A stretch of 64,000 nt of DNA from Thermaurantimonas aggregans (GCF_003851885.1 NZ_BHZE01000009.1:1-64000); one strand, 5' to 3'. Counted from the first letter of the stretch, positions 36,535 through 46,425 are shown. Numbers and translations are program-made. The notes: generated by a model not told the origin, from the sequence alone.

Positions 36535-38577
36535 TTAATAACTGCCCAAATATCGTCTAAGGAACCATTCGGCTGTAAGCAAGATAAGTATTATTGCAAA
36601 GAACGGCCACCATTCAATCAGTCGTATTTTTTGTGTCTTTTCTTTAATGAGAGGTAAAAAGCCTTGGGCTAAAAGATCTTTTTCTAGTTCGTCTAAGTGA
36701 GAGACCAAATAAAATTTGCCTTCGGTGTTTTGAGCAATTTTTCTCAATTTATCGTGATTGGCTACCAGGTCAGAAATTTCCAAGTCATTTTCTTCTACGA
36801 TCAGAATGCCGCTTTCTGTTTGTTTCACCCCTGCCAATTCGGCTTCTGCTTTCCACCGATAGGTGCCTGGAGCGAAGTTTTGTGCCGAGGCAGTGTACAC
36901 CGTGCCTTCCCTCGCAAAAGAATATTCGAATTTCCGACCGGCAGTGTCGGTAAAGGTTATGGACACTTTGGCATTGGATACGGGTAAATTCGATTGGTCG
37001 TACACGTAGGCTTTCACCAAAAGTTTGTCTTCGGGTTGAATTTTATCGGGTATGGCAATTTCCAGGGGTTTTTTCTTTTCGGAGTGAATCAACCAACGAG
37101 AAATTTTTAAGAAAAACTGGTCAAAACTGTTAGAATCACCCTCCATTTGCAACTTGTTTTTCCACTTCCAAAGTCCTTCGCCGTGGAATAACGCGATTTT
37201 CCGATCTGTCTCAAGCAGCGAAATCAAAGGCTTATTGGTGGGTATTCCGTTGATTTTTTGAAAACTCAAGACATCTTCTGCCTTCACATTCGATATGCTG
37301 TAAAAAACATCTAATGGCGGGAGAGAATAAATAGACAAAAAATTGACTGAAGAAATTTTGTAAAAGTTTTCGTTAGCGACGGGGTAGGCTTTGTCTTCTC
37401 TGCTGAATCGAGTTACGTCTCTTCCGATTAGCTCAGATAGCCCGCTAGGATCCGTTCCAAATCCACTGATGAGCAATATTGGAAGAGCTTTGTTTTTTTG
37501 TAAAAAGGCAAACGTGAGTGGATGTACAGGGCTGTGAACGACGACAAAATCAAAATTCGAGTTCAAGAATCGAAGACTGTCGGGTTTTTTGCTTACAAGT
37601 TCGTTTTGTGTGTTTTTTGAAAAATATTCTCGCAGCACACCTACATCCGGGTGTTTCACCTCGTCTATGATCAGCACTTTGCTGCGTTCGTCTATTACTT
37701 CTACGTAAAATACGTACGTATTATTTCGCGTGTTTTTTTCTTTCGAAACAGCATCGATGGTAACAGAATACCGATGAATACCGGGTTTGTTGGATTTGAT
37801 AAAGGTTTTATACGATTTAGATTCTGATGCTGATGTGGCTCTGAAAGTAGCGATTTCTCCACGAGAACCCTCACCATCAAGGCGGATTTTTAATGGTATA
37901 TTTTCCAAATACAGGGCTTTGGCTATGATCTCAATTTCAAATTCAGTATTTGGCAAGACCTTTTTAGGATACACTACTGAGTAAATAGAGGCATCGGGAA
38001 ACTGAGTGGTATCGCCCACGGCAACTACATGAACGGGCACTTTTAATTCATGAGCAAAATATTCGGGTGAATAGCCACTATTAAAAATGCCGTCAGATAC
38101 CAGGACTACTGCAGCTATTTCATTTTCAAGGCGCGTGTTTTGCAAATGCTTAATCCACGCGTACCCGTCGGTAGAGGGTTCATTGAAGTTAAAATCTGGA
38201 TTTTCAGATACTTTTGAACCAAAAGAAATTACATCTACTTCGAGATTCCCTTTTACTCTGTCAGCGATCGTTCTGAGGTATGTGGGCAATTTCCTAACCT
38301 CCACAGAGTCTTTCGACATCACCATGCTCCGGGAGTGATCAATGGCCCATATCAGTTTTCTAGGTTTTTCTTCCAGCTTTCTGATATATAGTTCGGGCTT
38401 AAGCAGCAGAAAGAGTAGAAGGGCTAAGGATACAATCCTCAAAACTCTCAGTATTGCTGCGCCCTTCTTCCCAAAGATGGATTGCTGGCTCTTGTATACC
38501 CATACCACTAGCCAGGCAACTGCTAAAACAGCCATTACCCACCAGAGCAACGAAAATTCTGTGGTAAACTCGAGCAT
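36535..38577 (-). CDS. Membrane-anchored VWA-domain protein (unknown function)
   Basis: 680 residues. Two N-terminal membrane segments (LLWWVMAVLAVAWLVVWVY, ILRVLRIVSLALLLFLLL) precede a von Willebrand A-like region with a MIDAS-type DHSRS (about residue 80) and VVLVSDG. A long beta-rich middle and a C-terminal membrane segment (WWPFFAIILILLTAEWFL) follow. The layout resembles large Bacteroidota membrane proteins related to BatA/glutamine-amidotransferase-like families, but no precise family is certain. The start is ATG 38577; the TTG two codons upstream is less likely. Confidence 0.78.
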   Translation of the reverse strand: MLEFTTEFSLLWWVMAVLAVAWLVVWVYKSQQSIFGKKGAAILRVLRIVSLALLLFLLLKPELYIRKLEEKPRKLIWAIDHSRSMVMSKDSVEVRKLPTYLRTIADRVKGNLEVDVISFGSKVSENPDFNFNEPSTDGYAWIKHLQNTRLENEIAAVVLVSDGIFNSGYSPEYFAHELKVPVHVVAVGDTTQFPDASIYSVVYPKKVLPNTEFEIEIIAKALYLENIPLKIRLDGEGSRGEIATFRATSASESKSYKTFIKSNKPGIHRYSVTIDAVSKEKNTRNNTYVFYVEVIDERSKVLIIDEVKHPDVGVLREYFSKNTQNELVSKKPDSLRFLNSNFDFVVVHSPVHPLTFAFLQKNKALPILLISGFGTDPSGLSELIGRDVTRFSREDKAYPVANENFYKISSVNFLSIYSLPPLDVFYSISNVKAEDVLSFQKINGIPTNKPLISLLETDRKIALFHGEGLWKWKNKLQMEGDSNSFDQFFLKISRWLIHSEKKKPLEIAIPDKIQPEDKLLVKAYVYDQSNLPVSNAKVSITFTDTAGRKFEYSFAREGTVYTASAQNFAPGTYRWKAEAELAGVKQTESGILIVEENDLEISDLVANHDKLRKIAQNTEGKFYLVSHLDELEKDLLAQGFLPLIKEKTQKIRLIEWWPFFAIILILLTAEWFLRRYLGSY

Positions 38578-38600
38578 CCGCAAAGACCGTATTTAGCTGA

Positions 38601-39347
38601 TCAGGTCAACATACCGCCACATACATTGAGCGTTTGCCCGGTGATGTATGTTGATAAGTCACTGGCTAAAAAAAGACAAGCATTAGCCACATCTTCAGGT
38701 GTACCACCACGCTTCAGAGGGATGCTGTCGCGCCAGCCTTGTACTGTTTTTTCGTCGAGCACAGCGGTCATTTCAGTTTCGATAAATCCGGGTGTGATGG
38801 CATTACAGCGAATGTTGCGAGAGCCGAGTTCGAGCGCTACAGATTTTGTAAATCCTATGACACCGGCTTTAGAGGCTGCGTAATTGGCCTGGCCTGCGTT
38901 GCCCTTTATACCCACTACGCTGCTGATGTTGATTATTGACCCACTGCGCGCTTTCATCATGGGTTTAATCACTGATTTGGTCAGATTAAAAACAGAGTTG
39001 AGATTCACTTTAATCACTTGATTAAAGTCCTCTTCGCTCATGCGGAGCAGCAGGTTGTCTTTTGTGATACCGGCATTGTTTACCAAAATGTCTACTTTGC
39101 TAAACTCAGCCAGCACATCGTTTACGAGCTTCTCAGCCTGCGCAAAGTCTGATGCATCGCTTCGATACCCTTTTACTTTTACGCCATATTGACTGAGTTC
39201 AGCCTCCAGAGCCTGGCCTTTTTCCACTGACGATAGATATGTAAAAGCTACTTGACAACCGTTTTTTACAAACACCTCAGCGATTCCGCGCCCGATGCCC
39301 TTGGATGCACCAGTGATGATAGCTACTTTATTTTCAAGAAGTTTCAT
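38601..39347 (-). CDS. fabG: 3-oxoacyl-[acyl-carrier-protein] reductase
   Basis: NADPH-dependent ketoreductase of fatty-acid elongation. 248 residues, typical for FabG. Rossmann motif TGASKGIGRGIA (13-24), NNAG, Ser in NISSVVG, catalytic YAASKAG, and the FabG-like end STYITGQTLNVCGGM. Leads the minus-strand operon to the VWA, prohibitin-like, accC and DUF4294 genes; the pairing with accC fits fatty-acid synthesis. Confidence 0.93.
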   Translation of the reverse strand: MKLLENKVAIITGASKGIGRGIAEVFVKNGCQVAFTYLSSVEKGQALEAELSQYGVKVKGYRSDASDFAQAEKLVNDVLAEFSKVDILVNNAGITKDNLLLRMSEEDFNQVIKVNLNSVFNLTKSVIKPMMKARSGSIINISSVVGIKGNAGQANYAASKAGVIGFTKSVALELGSRNIRCNAITPGFIETEMTAVLDEKTVQGWRDSIPLKRGGTPEDVANACLFLASDLSTYITGQTLNVCGGMLT

Positions 39348-39380
39348 AACGACTTTTAAATTACTTGATGATTAACGGGC

Positions 39381-39388
39381 CAAATATA
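39381..39388 (-). promoter_or_regulatory. Candidate -7 box (TATATTTG) for the fabG operon
   Basis: TATATTTG on the minus strand fits TAnnTTTG, 33 nt before the fabG ATG. A TTTG lies 25 nt upstream, a little beyond normal spacing. The rest of the 210-bp gap to murB shows no gene. Confidence 0.4.
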
Positions 39389-39557
39389 GGTGCAATGAAA
39401 CAGCTCTGTAGCGCAAAAGATGGGCTGCCCCTACTTACAAAGTCAAAAGTGGGAAAGCTCAAAGATTTATTATTTGTATAGCCAAACCTTTTAAATGTAT
39501 GATACAGTGTTGGTTTTGACTGAAAATAAGTATTTTAAAAAAGAATCTTTCGTTTAT

Positions 39558-40592
39558 TTATTCCACTACGTTCACTTCTGGCTGTAGTACGATACCAAAT
39601 TTTTCCCGTACATCGTCCATCACCCGGCAGGCATGCGCCCAAAGCTCTGCACCTGTGGCATCTCCGTAGTTTACGAGCACCAAAGCCTGGCGCTCGTGCA
39701 TGCCTACATTGCCTATTCTCTTGCCTTTCCAACTAGCTTTTTCAATTAGCCAACCGGCCGGGATTTTAACACCCTCTTTGGCCGAATAGGTCGGCATATC
39801 CGGATAACGTTGCTTTAACTCTGATGCAATATCGACAGCCACCACCGGATTTTTAAAAAAACTACCACAATTGCCCAGCACGGCCGGGTCTGGTAGTTTG
39901 CTGCTGCGTATGGCGATCACTGCACGGCTAATGTCGTGTATTGTAGGACTGATAACACCAGCTTTTTGCAATTCGTCGGCGATAGTGCCATAATGGGTGC
40001 GCAGTTGATGCTTTCTGCGCGTTAGGCGCATGGCAATGGAGGTAATGGCAAAACGACCTTTTAAATTGCGTTTAAAAACCGAATCTCTATAGCCAAAGCC
40101 ACACGCATTTGTCGACAAAACCCTTTTTTCACCTGTCATCAAGTCAATGCCCTCCACATGACTGAGCACTTCACAGATTTCTACTCCATAGGCTCCAATG
40201 TTTTGTACCGGCGCTGTGCCTGCATTTCCGGGTATGAGGCTTAGATTTTCGATACCGCCAAGGTTTTGTTCTAATGCATACAGCACTGTTTGATGCCAGT
40301 TTTCGCCGGCAGCCGCGGTGAGCAGGGCATAGTCTTCGTCTATGTAGCGCACATCTCGTCCCTTTAGGTCGAGGTGTACTACTACGCCGTCAAAAAAATC
40401 ATTGACAAATAGCAGATTGCTGCCTCCGCCAAGGAGCAAAAATTTATTACCCGCAGAAAAAACTCCTTGTGCCACCAAAGTCTCCAGCTGAGCCTCAGAT
40501 GTTATGTGGTAATACGCTCTACAGCGCACATCCAGCCCAAAGGTGTTCAGTCCACGAAGTGAAAAATTGGGTACCGGCTTAGCTTCTTCCAT
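39558..40592 (-). CDS. murB: UDP-N-acetylenolpyruvoylglucosamine reductase
   Basis: FAD enzyme reducing UDP-GlcNAc-enolpyruvate to UDP-MurNAc in peptidoglycan synthesis. 344 residues, type I (E. coli-like). Motifs: LNTFGLDVRC, FAD-binding LLLGGGSNLLF, NAGTAPVQNIGAYGVE, CGFGYRDSVFK and the catalytic-serine block NCGSFFKNP; the end EKFGIVLQPEVNVV also fits. The ATG shares one base with the aminotransferase stop (TGATG), so the two genes are translationally coupled. Confidence 0.95.
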   Translation of the reverse strand: MEEAKPVPNFSLRGLNTFGLDVRCRAYYHITSEAQLETLVAQGVFSAGNKFLLLGGGSNLLFVNDFFDGVVVHLDLKGRDVRYIDEDYALLTAAAGENWHQTVLYALEQNLGGIENLSLIPGNAGTAPVQNIGAYGVEICEVLSHVEGIDLMTGEKRVLSTNACGFGYRDSVFKRNLKGRFAITSIAMRLTRRKHQLRTHYGTIADELQKAGVISPTIHDISRAVIAIRSSKLPDPAVLGNCGSFFKNPVVAVDIASELKQRYPDMPTYSAKEGVKIPAGWLIEKASWKGKRIGNVGMHERQALVLVNYGDATGAELWAHACRVMDDVREKFGIVLQPEVNVVE

Positions 40593-41788
40593 CACACCCT
40601 TCCCGGATAAATGCTCAATGCTTTGCGCAGAATTTCAACTGAATGGCGCAAGTCTTCAGCCTTCAGCACATAGGCCAAACGCACTTCGTTTTCACCTTTG
40701 TGAGGGGTAGCATAGAAACCATTGGCCGGAGCGACCATCACGGTGTAGCCTTCGTGTGAAAACTCAGCCAGCAACCAGCGCGCGAAGTCTTCGGCGTTTC
40801 GCACGGGCAAGCGAGCTACGCAGTAGAAGGCACCCTTAGGTTTCGGACAATACACCCCTTCAATGCTGTTCAGCCCATCTACCAGTATGTTGCGCCTTTC
40901 GGTGTATTCGGCAATTACCTGGTCGAAGTAGCTCTGCGGGGTATCCAAGGCAGCCTCTGCAGCTACCTGCCCCAGAGTAGGTGGGCTCAAGCGCGCCTGA
41001 GCAAATTTCAGAGCGGTAGCCATCAGTTTTTTATTCCGGCTTATGAGGGCACCGATGCGCACTCCACACATCGAATACCGCTTCGATACCGAATCGATTA
41101 CAATGGCGTGTTCATCCATGCCTTCCAAATTCAGAATCGACATAGGCTTTGCACCATCGTAAGCAAATTCGCGGTACACCTCATCAGCTATCAGAAAGAG
41201 GTCGTGCTTCAAGCACAGGTCGCGCAACTTGTGCAGTTCTTCGCGGCTGTAGAGGTATCCGGTGGGGTTGCCCGGATTGCATATAATAATCGCCCGCGTG
41301 CGTGGCGTGATCCAGCTCTCAAACTCTTCAATATCAGGCAATGCAAATCCCGTCTCAATGCTGCTGAACACCGGCACTACTTTCACACCGGCCGATATGG
41401 CAAATCCGTTGTAATTCGCATAGAAAGGCTCCGGCACAATCACTTCATCACCCAAATCGCAGATCGAGTTCAGCGCAAAGGTGATTGCTTCCGATCCGCC
41501 TGTAGTAATCATCAAATCGGTATATTCTATCCCAATTCCGCGCACGGCATAGTAGTCGGCCAGTTTACGGCGATACGACTCATTGCCAGCCGAGTGGCTG
41601 TACTCGATCACCTGGTGGTCAAAGTTTCGGATGGCCTGCAGCGCGATCTCAGGAGTGTGGATGTCGGGCTGCCCAATGTTCAGGTGGTACACCTTCACCC
41701 CTTTTCGTTTTGCAGCCTCAGCAAAAGGCACCAGCTTTCTGATCGGCGACTCGGGCATCTGCATCCCTTTTTTTGAAATCGAAGGCAT
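40592..41788 (-). CDS. PLP-dependent aminotransferase (aspartate aminotransferase family, class I)
   Basis: 398 residues. Fold type I PLP enzyme with NIGQPDIHTPE, GGSEAITFAL, the cofactor-binding NPGNPTGY, the DEVYREFAYDG aspartate block, and the Schiff-base lysine in SVSKRYSMCGVRIG. Likely an aspartate/aromatic-type aminotransferase; the exact substrate is uncertain. I start at MPSISKKG (41788): the open frame extends to 41914, but the extension is encoded by repeat copy B and reads as arginine/serine-rich non-coding sequence. Coupled to murB. Confidence 0.9.
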   Translation of the reverse strand: MPSISKKGMQMPESPIRKLVPFAEAAKRKGVKVYHLNIGQPDIHTPEIALQAIRNFDHQVIEYSHSAGNESYRRKLADYYAVRGIGIEYTDLMITTGGSEAITFALNSICDLGDEVIVPEPFYANYNGFAISAGVKVVPVFSSIETGFALPDIEEFESWITPRTRAIIICNPGNPTGYLYSREELHKLRDLCLKHDLFLIADEVYREFAYDGAKPMSILNLEGMDEHAIVIDSVSKRYSMCGVRIGALISRNKKLMATALKFAQARLSPPTLGQVAAEAALDTPQSYFDQVIAEYTERRNILVDGLNSIEGVYCPKPKGAFYCVARLPVRNAEDFARWLLAEFSHEGYTVMVAPANGFYATPHKGENEVRLAYVLKAEDLRHSVEILRKALSIYPGRV

Positions 41789-41820
41789 TCTATGTGTTTT
41801 TTCAGTTATTTTTTCTTTTT

Positions 41821-42079
41821 TATTTTTTTGGGCGTGCCCCTCACTTCCCTCGCTTTGCTCAGTCGTTCGGGTCGGGCTATCCGCTCTTATTCGCCTTGCA
41901 GACGGGCACGGCACATAGCTCTTACCCTACTCTAAGCCTTGTTTTTTTATCTGGGCTTATCTCCTTAGTAAACCCTGGTGGCAACTGGGCTGCGTTGTCT
42001 GCCCATGGGGCCAGCCAGCCTCGCCCAGGGTGCCGATTGCCCGTCTGCTGCGGCTCATATCCGCTTCTATCCCTCACGC
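41821..42079 (-). repeat. Structured GC-rich intergenic repeat, copy B (259 bp)
   Basis: On the minus strand it begins GCGTGAGGGATAG (42079) and ends CCCGACCCGAACGAC ... GGGGCACGCCC (41830) plus an A-rich run. Its last 50 or so bases closely match copy C. A first hairpin (GCGG/CCGC, 42050-42064) lies near the start. The middle is larger than in A and C and can fold through a 16-bp long-range stem (41898-41914 with 42030-42048, one three-base bulge). It lies directly upstream of the aminotransferase gene, in the same direction. Function unknown. Confidence 0.82.
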
Positions 42080-42188
42080 GAGGCTCGCTGCGCTCGCTTT
42101 TTTTGGAGCTCAAGGTTCATCAGCCATTACCTGCTGTCGATGCCACATACATCACCAAACCATATATTCGCAATGGCCGGATTGTTCC
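42080..42188. other. Spacer between repeat copy B and the DUF1573 terminator
   Basis: A short GC hairpin (GCGAG...CTCGC) follows the repeat, then about 90 bp without recognisable features. Overlapping open frames on the plus strand run through the repeat and are not credible genes. Confidence 0.45.
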
Positions 42189-42219
42189 AAAAACAAAAAG
42201 CCCGCCTCGATGGGCGGGC
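42189..42219 (-). terminator. Rho-independent terminator of the DUF1573 gene
   Basis: On the minus strand a 7-bp GC stem (GCCCGCC at 42200-42206 with GGCGGGC at 42213-42219), a 6-nt loop, then TTTTTGTTTTT, 22 nt after the stop codon. Confidence 0.82.
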
Positions 42220-42241
42220 GAAAATACGATGTAAAAGACGT

Positions 42242-42685
42242 TTAGCGGTTCATTACCGGACTGGTTTCCTGATTGATCGGGGCCGATTGAGCTTGAGGAG
42301 CTTGTACATCGCCCTTTACTGTAAACGACACAGTGCCATCAGGACCGTTGTTGATAGCGTTTGAGTAGATTTTTACAGTCTTACTGAAAGGACCAATTCT
42401 CGAAGTGTCGTAGTTAATTCTCAGTACAGCCTTCTTCTTAGGCATAATAGGCTCCTTTGGCCACTCAGGTACGGTACAGCCACAGCTGCCTACCGCATTC
42501 TGGATGATGAGCGGTTCGTTACCGGTGTTCACGATTACAAATTCGCGTACTCGCTCGCTGTTTTGCTGAATTTTTCCGTAGTCGAGTTCCGGCTTTTCAA
42601 AGGTGATTACAGGGCCATTCTGCTTCTGCCCGAAGGCTAATCCTGCGAAGAGCACCAATGCAAGGGTAGAGAGGATTTTCTTCAT
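42242..42685 (-). CDS. DUF1573 family secreted protein
   Basis: 147 residues with a signal peptide ending AGLAFGQ and one immunoglobulin-like (ASH/DUF1573) domain: ITFEKPELDYGKIQQNSERVREFVIVNTG, the conserved SCGCTVPEWPKEPI, and VKIYSNA. Very common and often multi-copy in Bacteroidota; extracytoplasmic, no known activity. Single gene with its own promoter candidate and terminator. Confidence 0.9.
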   Translation of the reverse strand: MKKILSTLALVLFAGLAFGQKQNGPVITFEKPELDYGKIQQNSERVREFVIVNTGNEPLIIQNAVGSCGCTVPEWPKEPIMPKKKAVLRINYDTSRIGPFSKTVKIYSNAINNGPDGTVSFTVKGDVQAPQAQSAPINQETSPVMNR

Positions 42686-42712
42686 GATCTCTTGTTTATT
42701 GTGATTTATCTA

Positions 42713-42720
42713 CAAAATTA
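42713..42720 (-). promoter_or_regulatory. Candidate -7 box (TAATTTTG) for the DUF1573 gene
   Basis: TAATTTTG on the minus strand, 27 nt before the ATG, fits TAnnTTTG; no -33 box seen. Confidence 0.35.
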
Positions 42721-42766
42721 CAAATACAATGCCGATTAATACGTGATGGGGTTAATAGGAAAATCG

Positions 42767-44881
42767 TCAAATTTCCTTTTTACCCATGCAATACAGGGTG
42801 AATGCCAGCCGATCAGTAGCTTCTTGTAGTACCATGCGTGTAGGCTTGCCGGCTCCGTGTCCTGCATTAGTCTCAATGCGGATCAGGGTAGGGTTTGGCC
42901 CATCGTTTACCGCCTGAAGCATAGCGGCAAACTTGAAGGAGTGTGCAGGTACTACGCGGTCGTCGTGATCAGCGGTAGTGATGAGCGTTGCAGGGTAGTT
43001 CATGCCTTTGCGCAGATTGTGATAGGGTGAGTAGCCTTTTAGATACTCAAACATCTCCTTGCTGTCGTCAGCAGTGCCGTAATCGTAGGCCCAGCCAGCA
43101 CCTGCGGTAAACTTATGGTAGCGCAGCATGTCGAGTACACCCACTGCTGGCAGTGCCACTTTGAAGAGCTCAGGGCGTTGTGTCATAGTAGCGCCTACGA
43201 GCAATCCTCCGTTGGAGCCACCAGATATGGCCAAAAAGTCTGGCGAGGTGTATTTGTTTTCGATCAGCCATTCAGCCGCAGCAATGAAGTCATCAAACAC
43301 ATTCTGTTTATTGAACTGACGGCCTGCGTCGTGCCACTTTTTGCCGTATTCACCTCCACCGCGCAAGTTGGGTACGGCATACACGCCACCCATTTCCATC
43401 CACACAAGGTTTGTCACACTGAAAGATGGCGTAAGGCTTATGTTGAATCCGCCATAGCCATACAGAATGGTCGGATTTTTACTATTGAGCTTTAGGCCTT
43501 TTTTGTGGGTGATGATCATCGGTATGCGCGTACCGTCTTTAGAGGTGTAGAAAATCTGCTTTGACTCGTAGTCTTCAGGATTAAATTTCACATCCGGTTT
43601 GCGGTAGAGCTCTGATGCTCCTGTTTTCGGGTTCAAGCGGTAAATAGTCGGCGGATACACATAGTTAGTAAAAGTGTAATAGATTAAAGTGTCTTCCCAT
43701 TTAGCTGAAAAGCCCGAAGCTGTACCCAAAGCTGGTAGATCAATGCTCCTGATCTTATTTCCTTTTAAGTCATACTGCTCGATGAGCGAGGTAGCATCCT
43801 TAAGGTAAGAGGCAAAGATGTACCCTGCGCCGGTCGATACGTTCAAAGGCATATCGCTTTCCGGTATTACGTCCACCCAATTATCAGGCGTGGGATTTTT
43901 AATGGAAACCTTCACCAGCCGGCGGTTGGGGGCGTTTAAGTTAGTAAGAATGTATAGCGTGTCGTTTTCGAAATGTACGGGCGAGTGGGAATTGTCAAAG
44001 TTGTTGACTATCGCTACAAGGGGCGATTTGGGGTTTCTAAGGTCTTTGTAGTATAATTCGTTGCCTGTTGTGGTGTTTGCCGCAGTGATTACCAGCAGGC
44101 TGTTGTCTTCGGTCACGTAGCCACCCACATATCTGCGCTTAATGTCAGCGCCAAACACGGGAACATCTGTCGATTGTGGTGTGCCGAGCTTGTGGTAATA
44201 GAGCTTATGCTGGTCAGTTTTGGCTGAGAGTTGGCTGCCTTCTTTTGGCTTATCGTAGCTTGAGTAGAAGAAGCCTTCGTTTTTGTACCAGCTTAGGCCA
44301 GAGAATTTCACGTCGCGCAGCGTGTCTTCGATGATTTCTTTGGTTTCCGTATTGATCACAATAACCTTACGCCAGTCTGAGCCACCTTCAGATATCTGAT
44401 ACACGGCCAACTTACCGTCGTCGGTAAAAGAGATACCGGCCAGCGATGTAGTGCCATCGGGCGAAAAGGTATTTGGGTCGAGAAATACTTCGGTATTTCC
44501 AGACTTATCGGTGCGGTAGAGTACAGATTGGTTCTGAAGGCCATCGTTTTTATAGAAATAGGTGTAATCGCCTTCGGTAAAGGGTGCGCTCACCTTTTCA
44601 TAGTTCCATAGTTCTTCGAGTCTTTGGAAGATTTTATCTCTGAAGGGGATTCTGTTCAGAAACTCTTGGGTTACTTCGTTTTGAGCTTTCACCCATTGTG
44701 CTGTTTTTTCGCTGAGGTCGTCCTCCAGCCAGCGATAAGGGTCAGATACCTTCACACCGAAATACTCATCTACTACATCTACCGTTTCAGTGACTGGGTA
44801 CGTAACCTTTAGGTTGTTTTTTTGCTCACATCCCAAGATGGCGACGCCTACCATTGCGATAAAAAAGTAGCATTTTCCCAT
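42767..44881 (-). CDS. prolyl oligopeptidase family serine peptidase (S9A), lipoprotein
   Basis: 704 residues. Cleaves after proline in short peptides. A lipoprotein signal (VAILGC, Cys18) places it in the periplasm or outer membrane. A seven-bladed propeller (about 75-440) precedes the alpha/beta hydrolase domain with Ser556 (SGGSNGG), Asp641 (DHDDRVVP) and His675 (NAGHGAG) as the triad; [16 protein letters not shown] is the family signature. All catalytic residues are present. Starts 62 nt after the efflux outer-membrane gene. Confidence 0.95.
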   Translation of the reverse strand: MGKCYFFIAMVGVAILGCEQKNNLKVTYPVTETVDVVDEYFGVKVSDPYRWLEDDLSEKTAQWVKAQNEVTQEFLNRIPFRDKIFQRLEELWNYEKVSAPFTEGDYTYFYKNDGLQNQSVLYRTDKSGNTEVFLDPNTFSPDGTTSLAGISFTDDGKLAVYQISEGGSDWRKVIVINTETKEIIEDTLRDVKFSGLSWYKNEGFFYSSYDKPKEGSQLSAKTDQHKLYYHKLGTPQSTDVPVFGADIKRRYVGGYVTEDNSLLVITAANTTTGNELYYKDLRNPKSPLVAIVNNFDNSHSPVHFENDTLYILTNLNAPNRRLVKVSIKNPTPDNWVDVIPESDMPLNVSTGAGYIFASYLKDATSLIEQYDLKGNKIRSIDLPALGTASGFSAKWEDTLIYYTFTNYVYPPTIYRLNPKTGASELYRKPDVKFNPEDYESKQIFYTSKDGTRIPMIITHKKGLKLNSKNPTILYGYGGFNISLTPSFSVTNLVWMEMGGVYAVPNLRGGGEYGKKWHDAGRQFNKQNVFDDFIAAAEWLIENKYTSPDFLAISGGSNGGLLVGATMTQRPELFKVALPAVGVLDMLRYHKFTAGAGWAYDYGTADDSKEMFEYLKGYSPYHNLRKGMNYPATLITTADHDDRVVPAHSFKFAAMLQAVNDGPNPTLIRIETNAGHGAGKPTRMVLQEATDRLAFTLYCMGKKEI

Positions 44882-44943
44882 ACTTTCGATGATTTTTCAG
44901 CAAATATTACAAGAATATTGGGGTGATTTTCACAAACTTAGTG

Positions 44944-46425
44944 TTAAAACCACCCACCGCCCAATGCACGGTAGAGTTTAAGACGTGCTACTTTTCGTTG
45001 TAAAGTAGCTTCTACAAAGTCGAGCTGCGTGCGAAGTACCTCCCGGCGCACTGTGAGCAGATCGAGATAAGAGGCATATCCATTAAGAAAAAGTTGCGTT
45101 GCTACGGTTTCAGCTACTTTTAGGGTGCGTGCTTCGCTTTCTTTAAGTCGTGAGATTTTCAGATACTCATCGAATGCCACGAGGTGTGTATTGATTTCAT
45201 TCAAAGCATTGACTATTGTTTTGTTGTATTCGAGTTGTGCTTCTTCATAGCGTGCTTTCTGGAAGCGCAAACCGGCTTTTAACTGGTTCTGCTGAAAGAT
45301 AGGTGCCACCATATGCCCCATGACACCAAAGGCAAGCGAAGCTGGATCGAAAAACAGACTGGATTTAAAGGCATTGAGGCCTACGTAGGGGTTGACCATG
45401 AGCTGTGGGAAGAAGGCATAGCGAGCGGCCATGACATCGGCACCTGCTGACTTCATCAACAATTCGGCACGCCGAATGTCGGGCCTGGAAAAGAGCAGGT
45501 TTGCAGGGGTTGTGAGTACCACTGCACTATCCATCGATTGCATGAAGAAGTCAGGTGAGCGATCCACAGGCTGGTTTGCCTGCATTTTAAGGGCATTGAT
45601 GGCATTTTCGACTGCGTTGATTTCGATCAGCACTCCTCGAAGGAGGGCTTCTGTATTAAGTACCTGGGCTTCAAATTGCTTAACGGCTAATTCTGAGGTT
45701 CGGCCGGTTTCTTTTAGGATGAGGGTTTTTTCGAGGCCTTCGCGCTGCAGCTGGAGCTCTTTTTCGATGATTTCGCGTTCGTCGTCGAGTGCCTGCAGGG
45801 TGAAGTAGAGCTCGGCCATTGTAGTGACGACCATCGTAGTGGCGAGCTTATAGGCTTCTTCAGAGGCGAGGTATTCTAGCCTACGGCCCTTGCGCTGTTG
45901 ACGCAGGCGTCCCCATACGTCGATTTCCCATGAGCTTTCGAGAGCGAGGTAGTATTCGGGTGTAAAGTTTTCATCCACCCGCTGCTTGTCGTCGATGCGG
46001 TCTGAGAGGTTGGTGTCGAAATTACCTACACCCGTCATTGTGTAGCGGCCGAAGCGGTCGCCCCCTGTTCGACCGCGCACTTGTAAAGAGGGCAAGAGTG
46101 CACCACCGGCGGCAGTGTAGGCAGCTTTAACTTGTCGGATGCGTGCGCTGGCCTGCAACAAGTCGGCATTTACGCGCAGGGCATCTTCGATGTGGCGGAT
46201 CAGGGCAGGATCGAGAAAAAAGTCCTTCCAACTTACCCTGCCGGTGTGTCGTAGGGTGTCTATTGGATAGTTGGTTGAAAACTGATGGGGCAGTTCAGGT
46301 GTCTTGTGCTTGATAAGAGTTTCTGGGGTGCCACAAGAAGTAAGCAGCACCATTCCAGCAAAGAGCAGCCAAAGCACAGCGTTACCTGTGGTGGCACGAG
46401 AGCGGCTTACCCTCGCGTGAGGCAT
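44944..46425 (-). CDS. RND efflux outer-membrane lipoprotein (TolC/NodT family)
   Basis: 493 residues from the chosen start. Two outer-membrane efflux (OEP) repeats with long helices (YIEDALRVNADLL-type start, IVNALNEINTHLVAFDEYL) form the outer channel of a tripartite pump with the adjacent RND and adaptor proteins. A lipoprotein signal ends VLLTSC (Cys31). The ATG at 46425 lies inside repeat copy C and the first six residues (MPHARV) are repeat-encoded. The frame stays open to 46668 through the whole repeat, but that extension is implausible and overlaps the RND gene. Confidence 0.9.
   Translation of the reverse strand: MPHARVSRSRATTGNAVLWLLFAGMVLLTSCGTPETLIKHKTPELPHQFSTNYPIDTLRHTGRVSWKDFFLDPALIRHIEDALRVNADLLQASARIRQVKAAYTAAGGALLPSLQVRGRTGGDRFGRYTMTGVGNFDTNLSDRIDDKQRVDENFTPEYYLALESSWEIDVWGRLRQQRKGRRLEYLASEEAYKLATTMVVTTMAELYFTLQALDDEREIIEKELQLQREGLEKTLILKETGRTSELAVKQFEAQVLNTEALLRGVLIEINAVENAINALKMQANQPVDRSPDFFMQSMDSAVVLTTPANLLFSRPDIRRAELLMKSAGADVMAARYAFFPQLMVNPYVGLNAFKSSLFFDPASLAFGVMGHMVAPIFQQNQLKAGLRFQKARYEEAQLEYNKTIVNALNEINTHLVAFDEYLKISRLKESEARTLKVAETVATQLFLNGYASYLDLLTVRREVLRTQLDFVEATLQRKVARLKLYRALGGGWF

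Noticed and set aside
41789-41914. 42-residue N-terminal extension of the aminotransferase
   Set aside because: It is encoded by repeat copy B and the A-rich tail, is low in hydrophobic residues, and family members start near MPSISKKG.
41583-42364. Plus-strand open frames of 71-153 codons through repeat copy B
   Set aside because: They run antisense to the aminotransferase and through the repeat; composition follows the repeat, not a protein.
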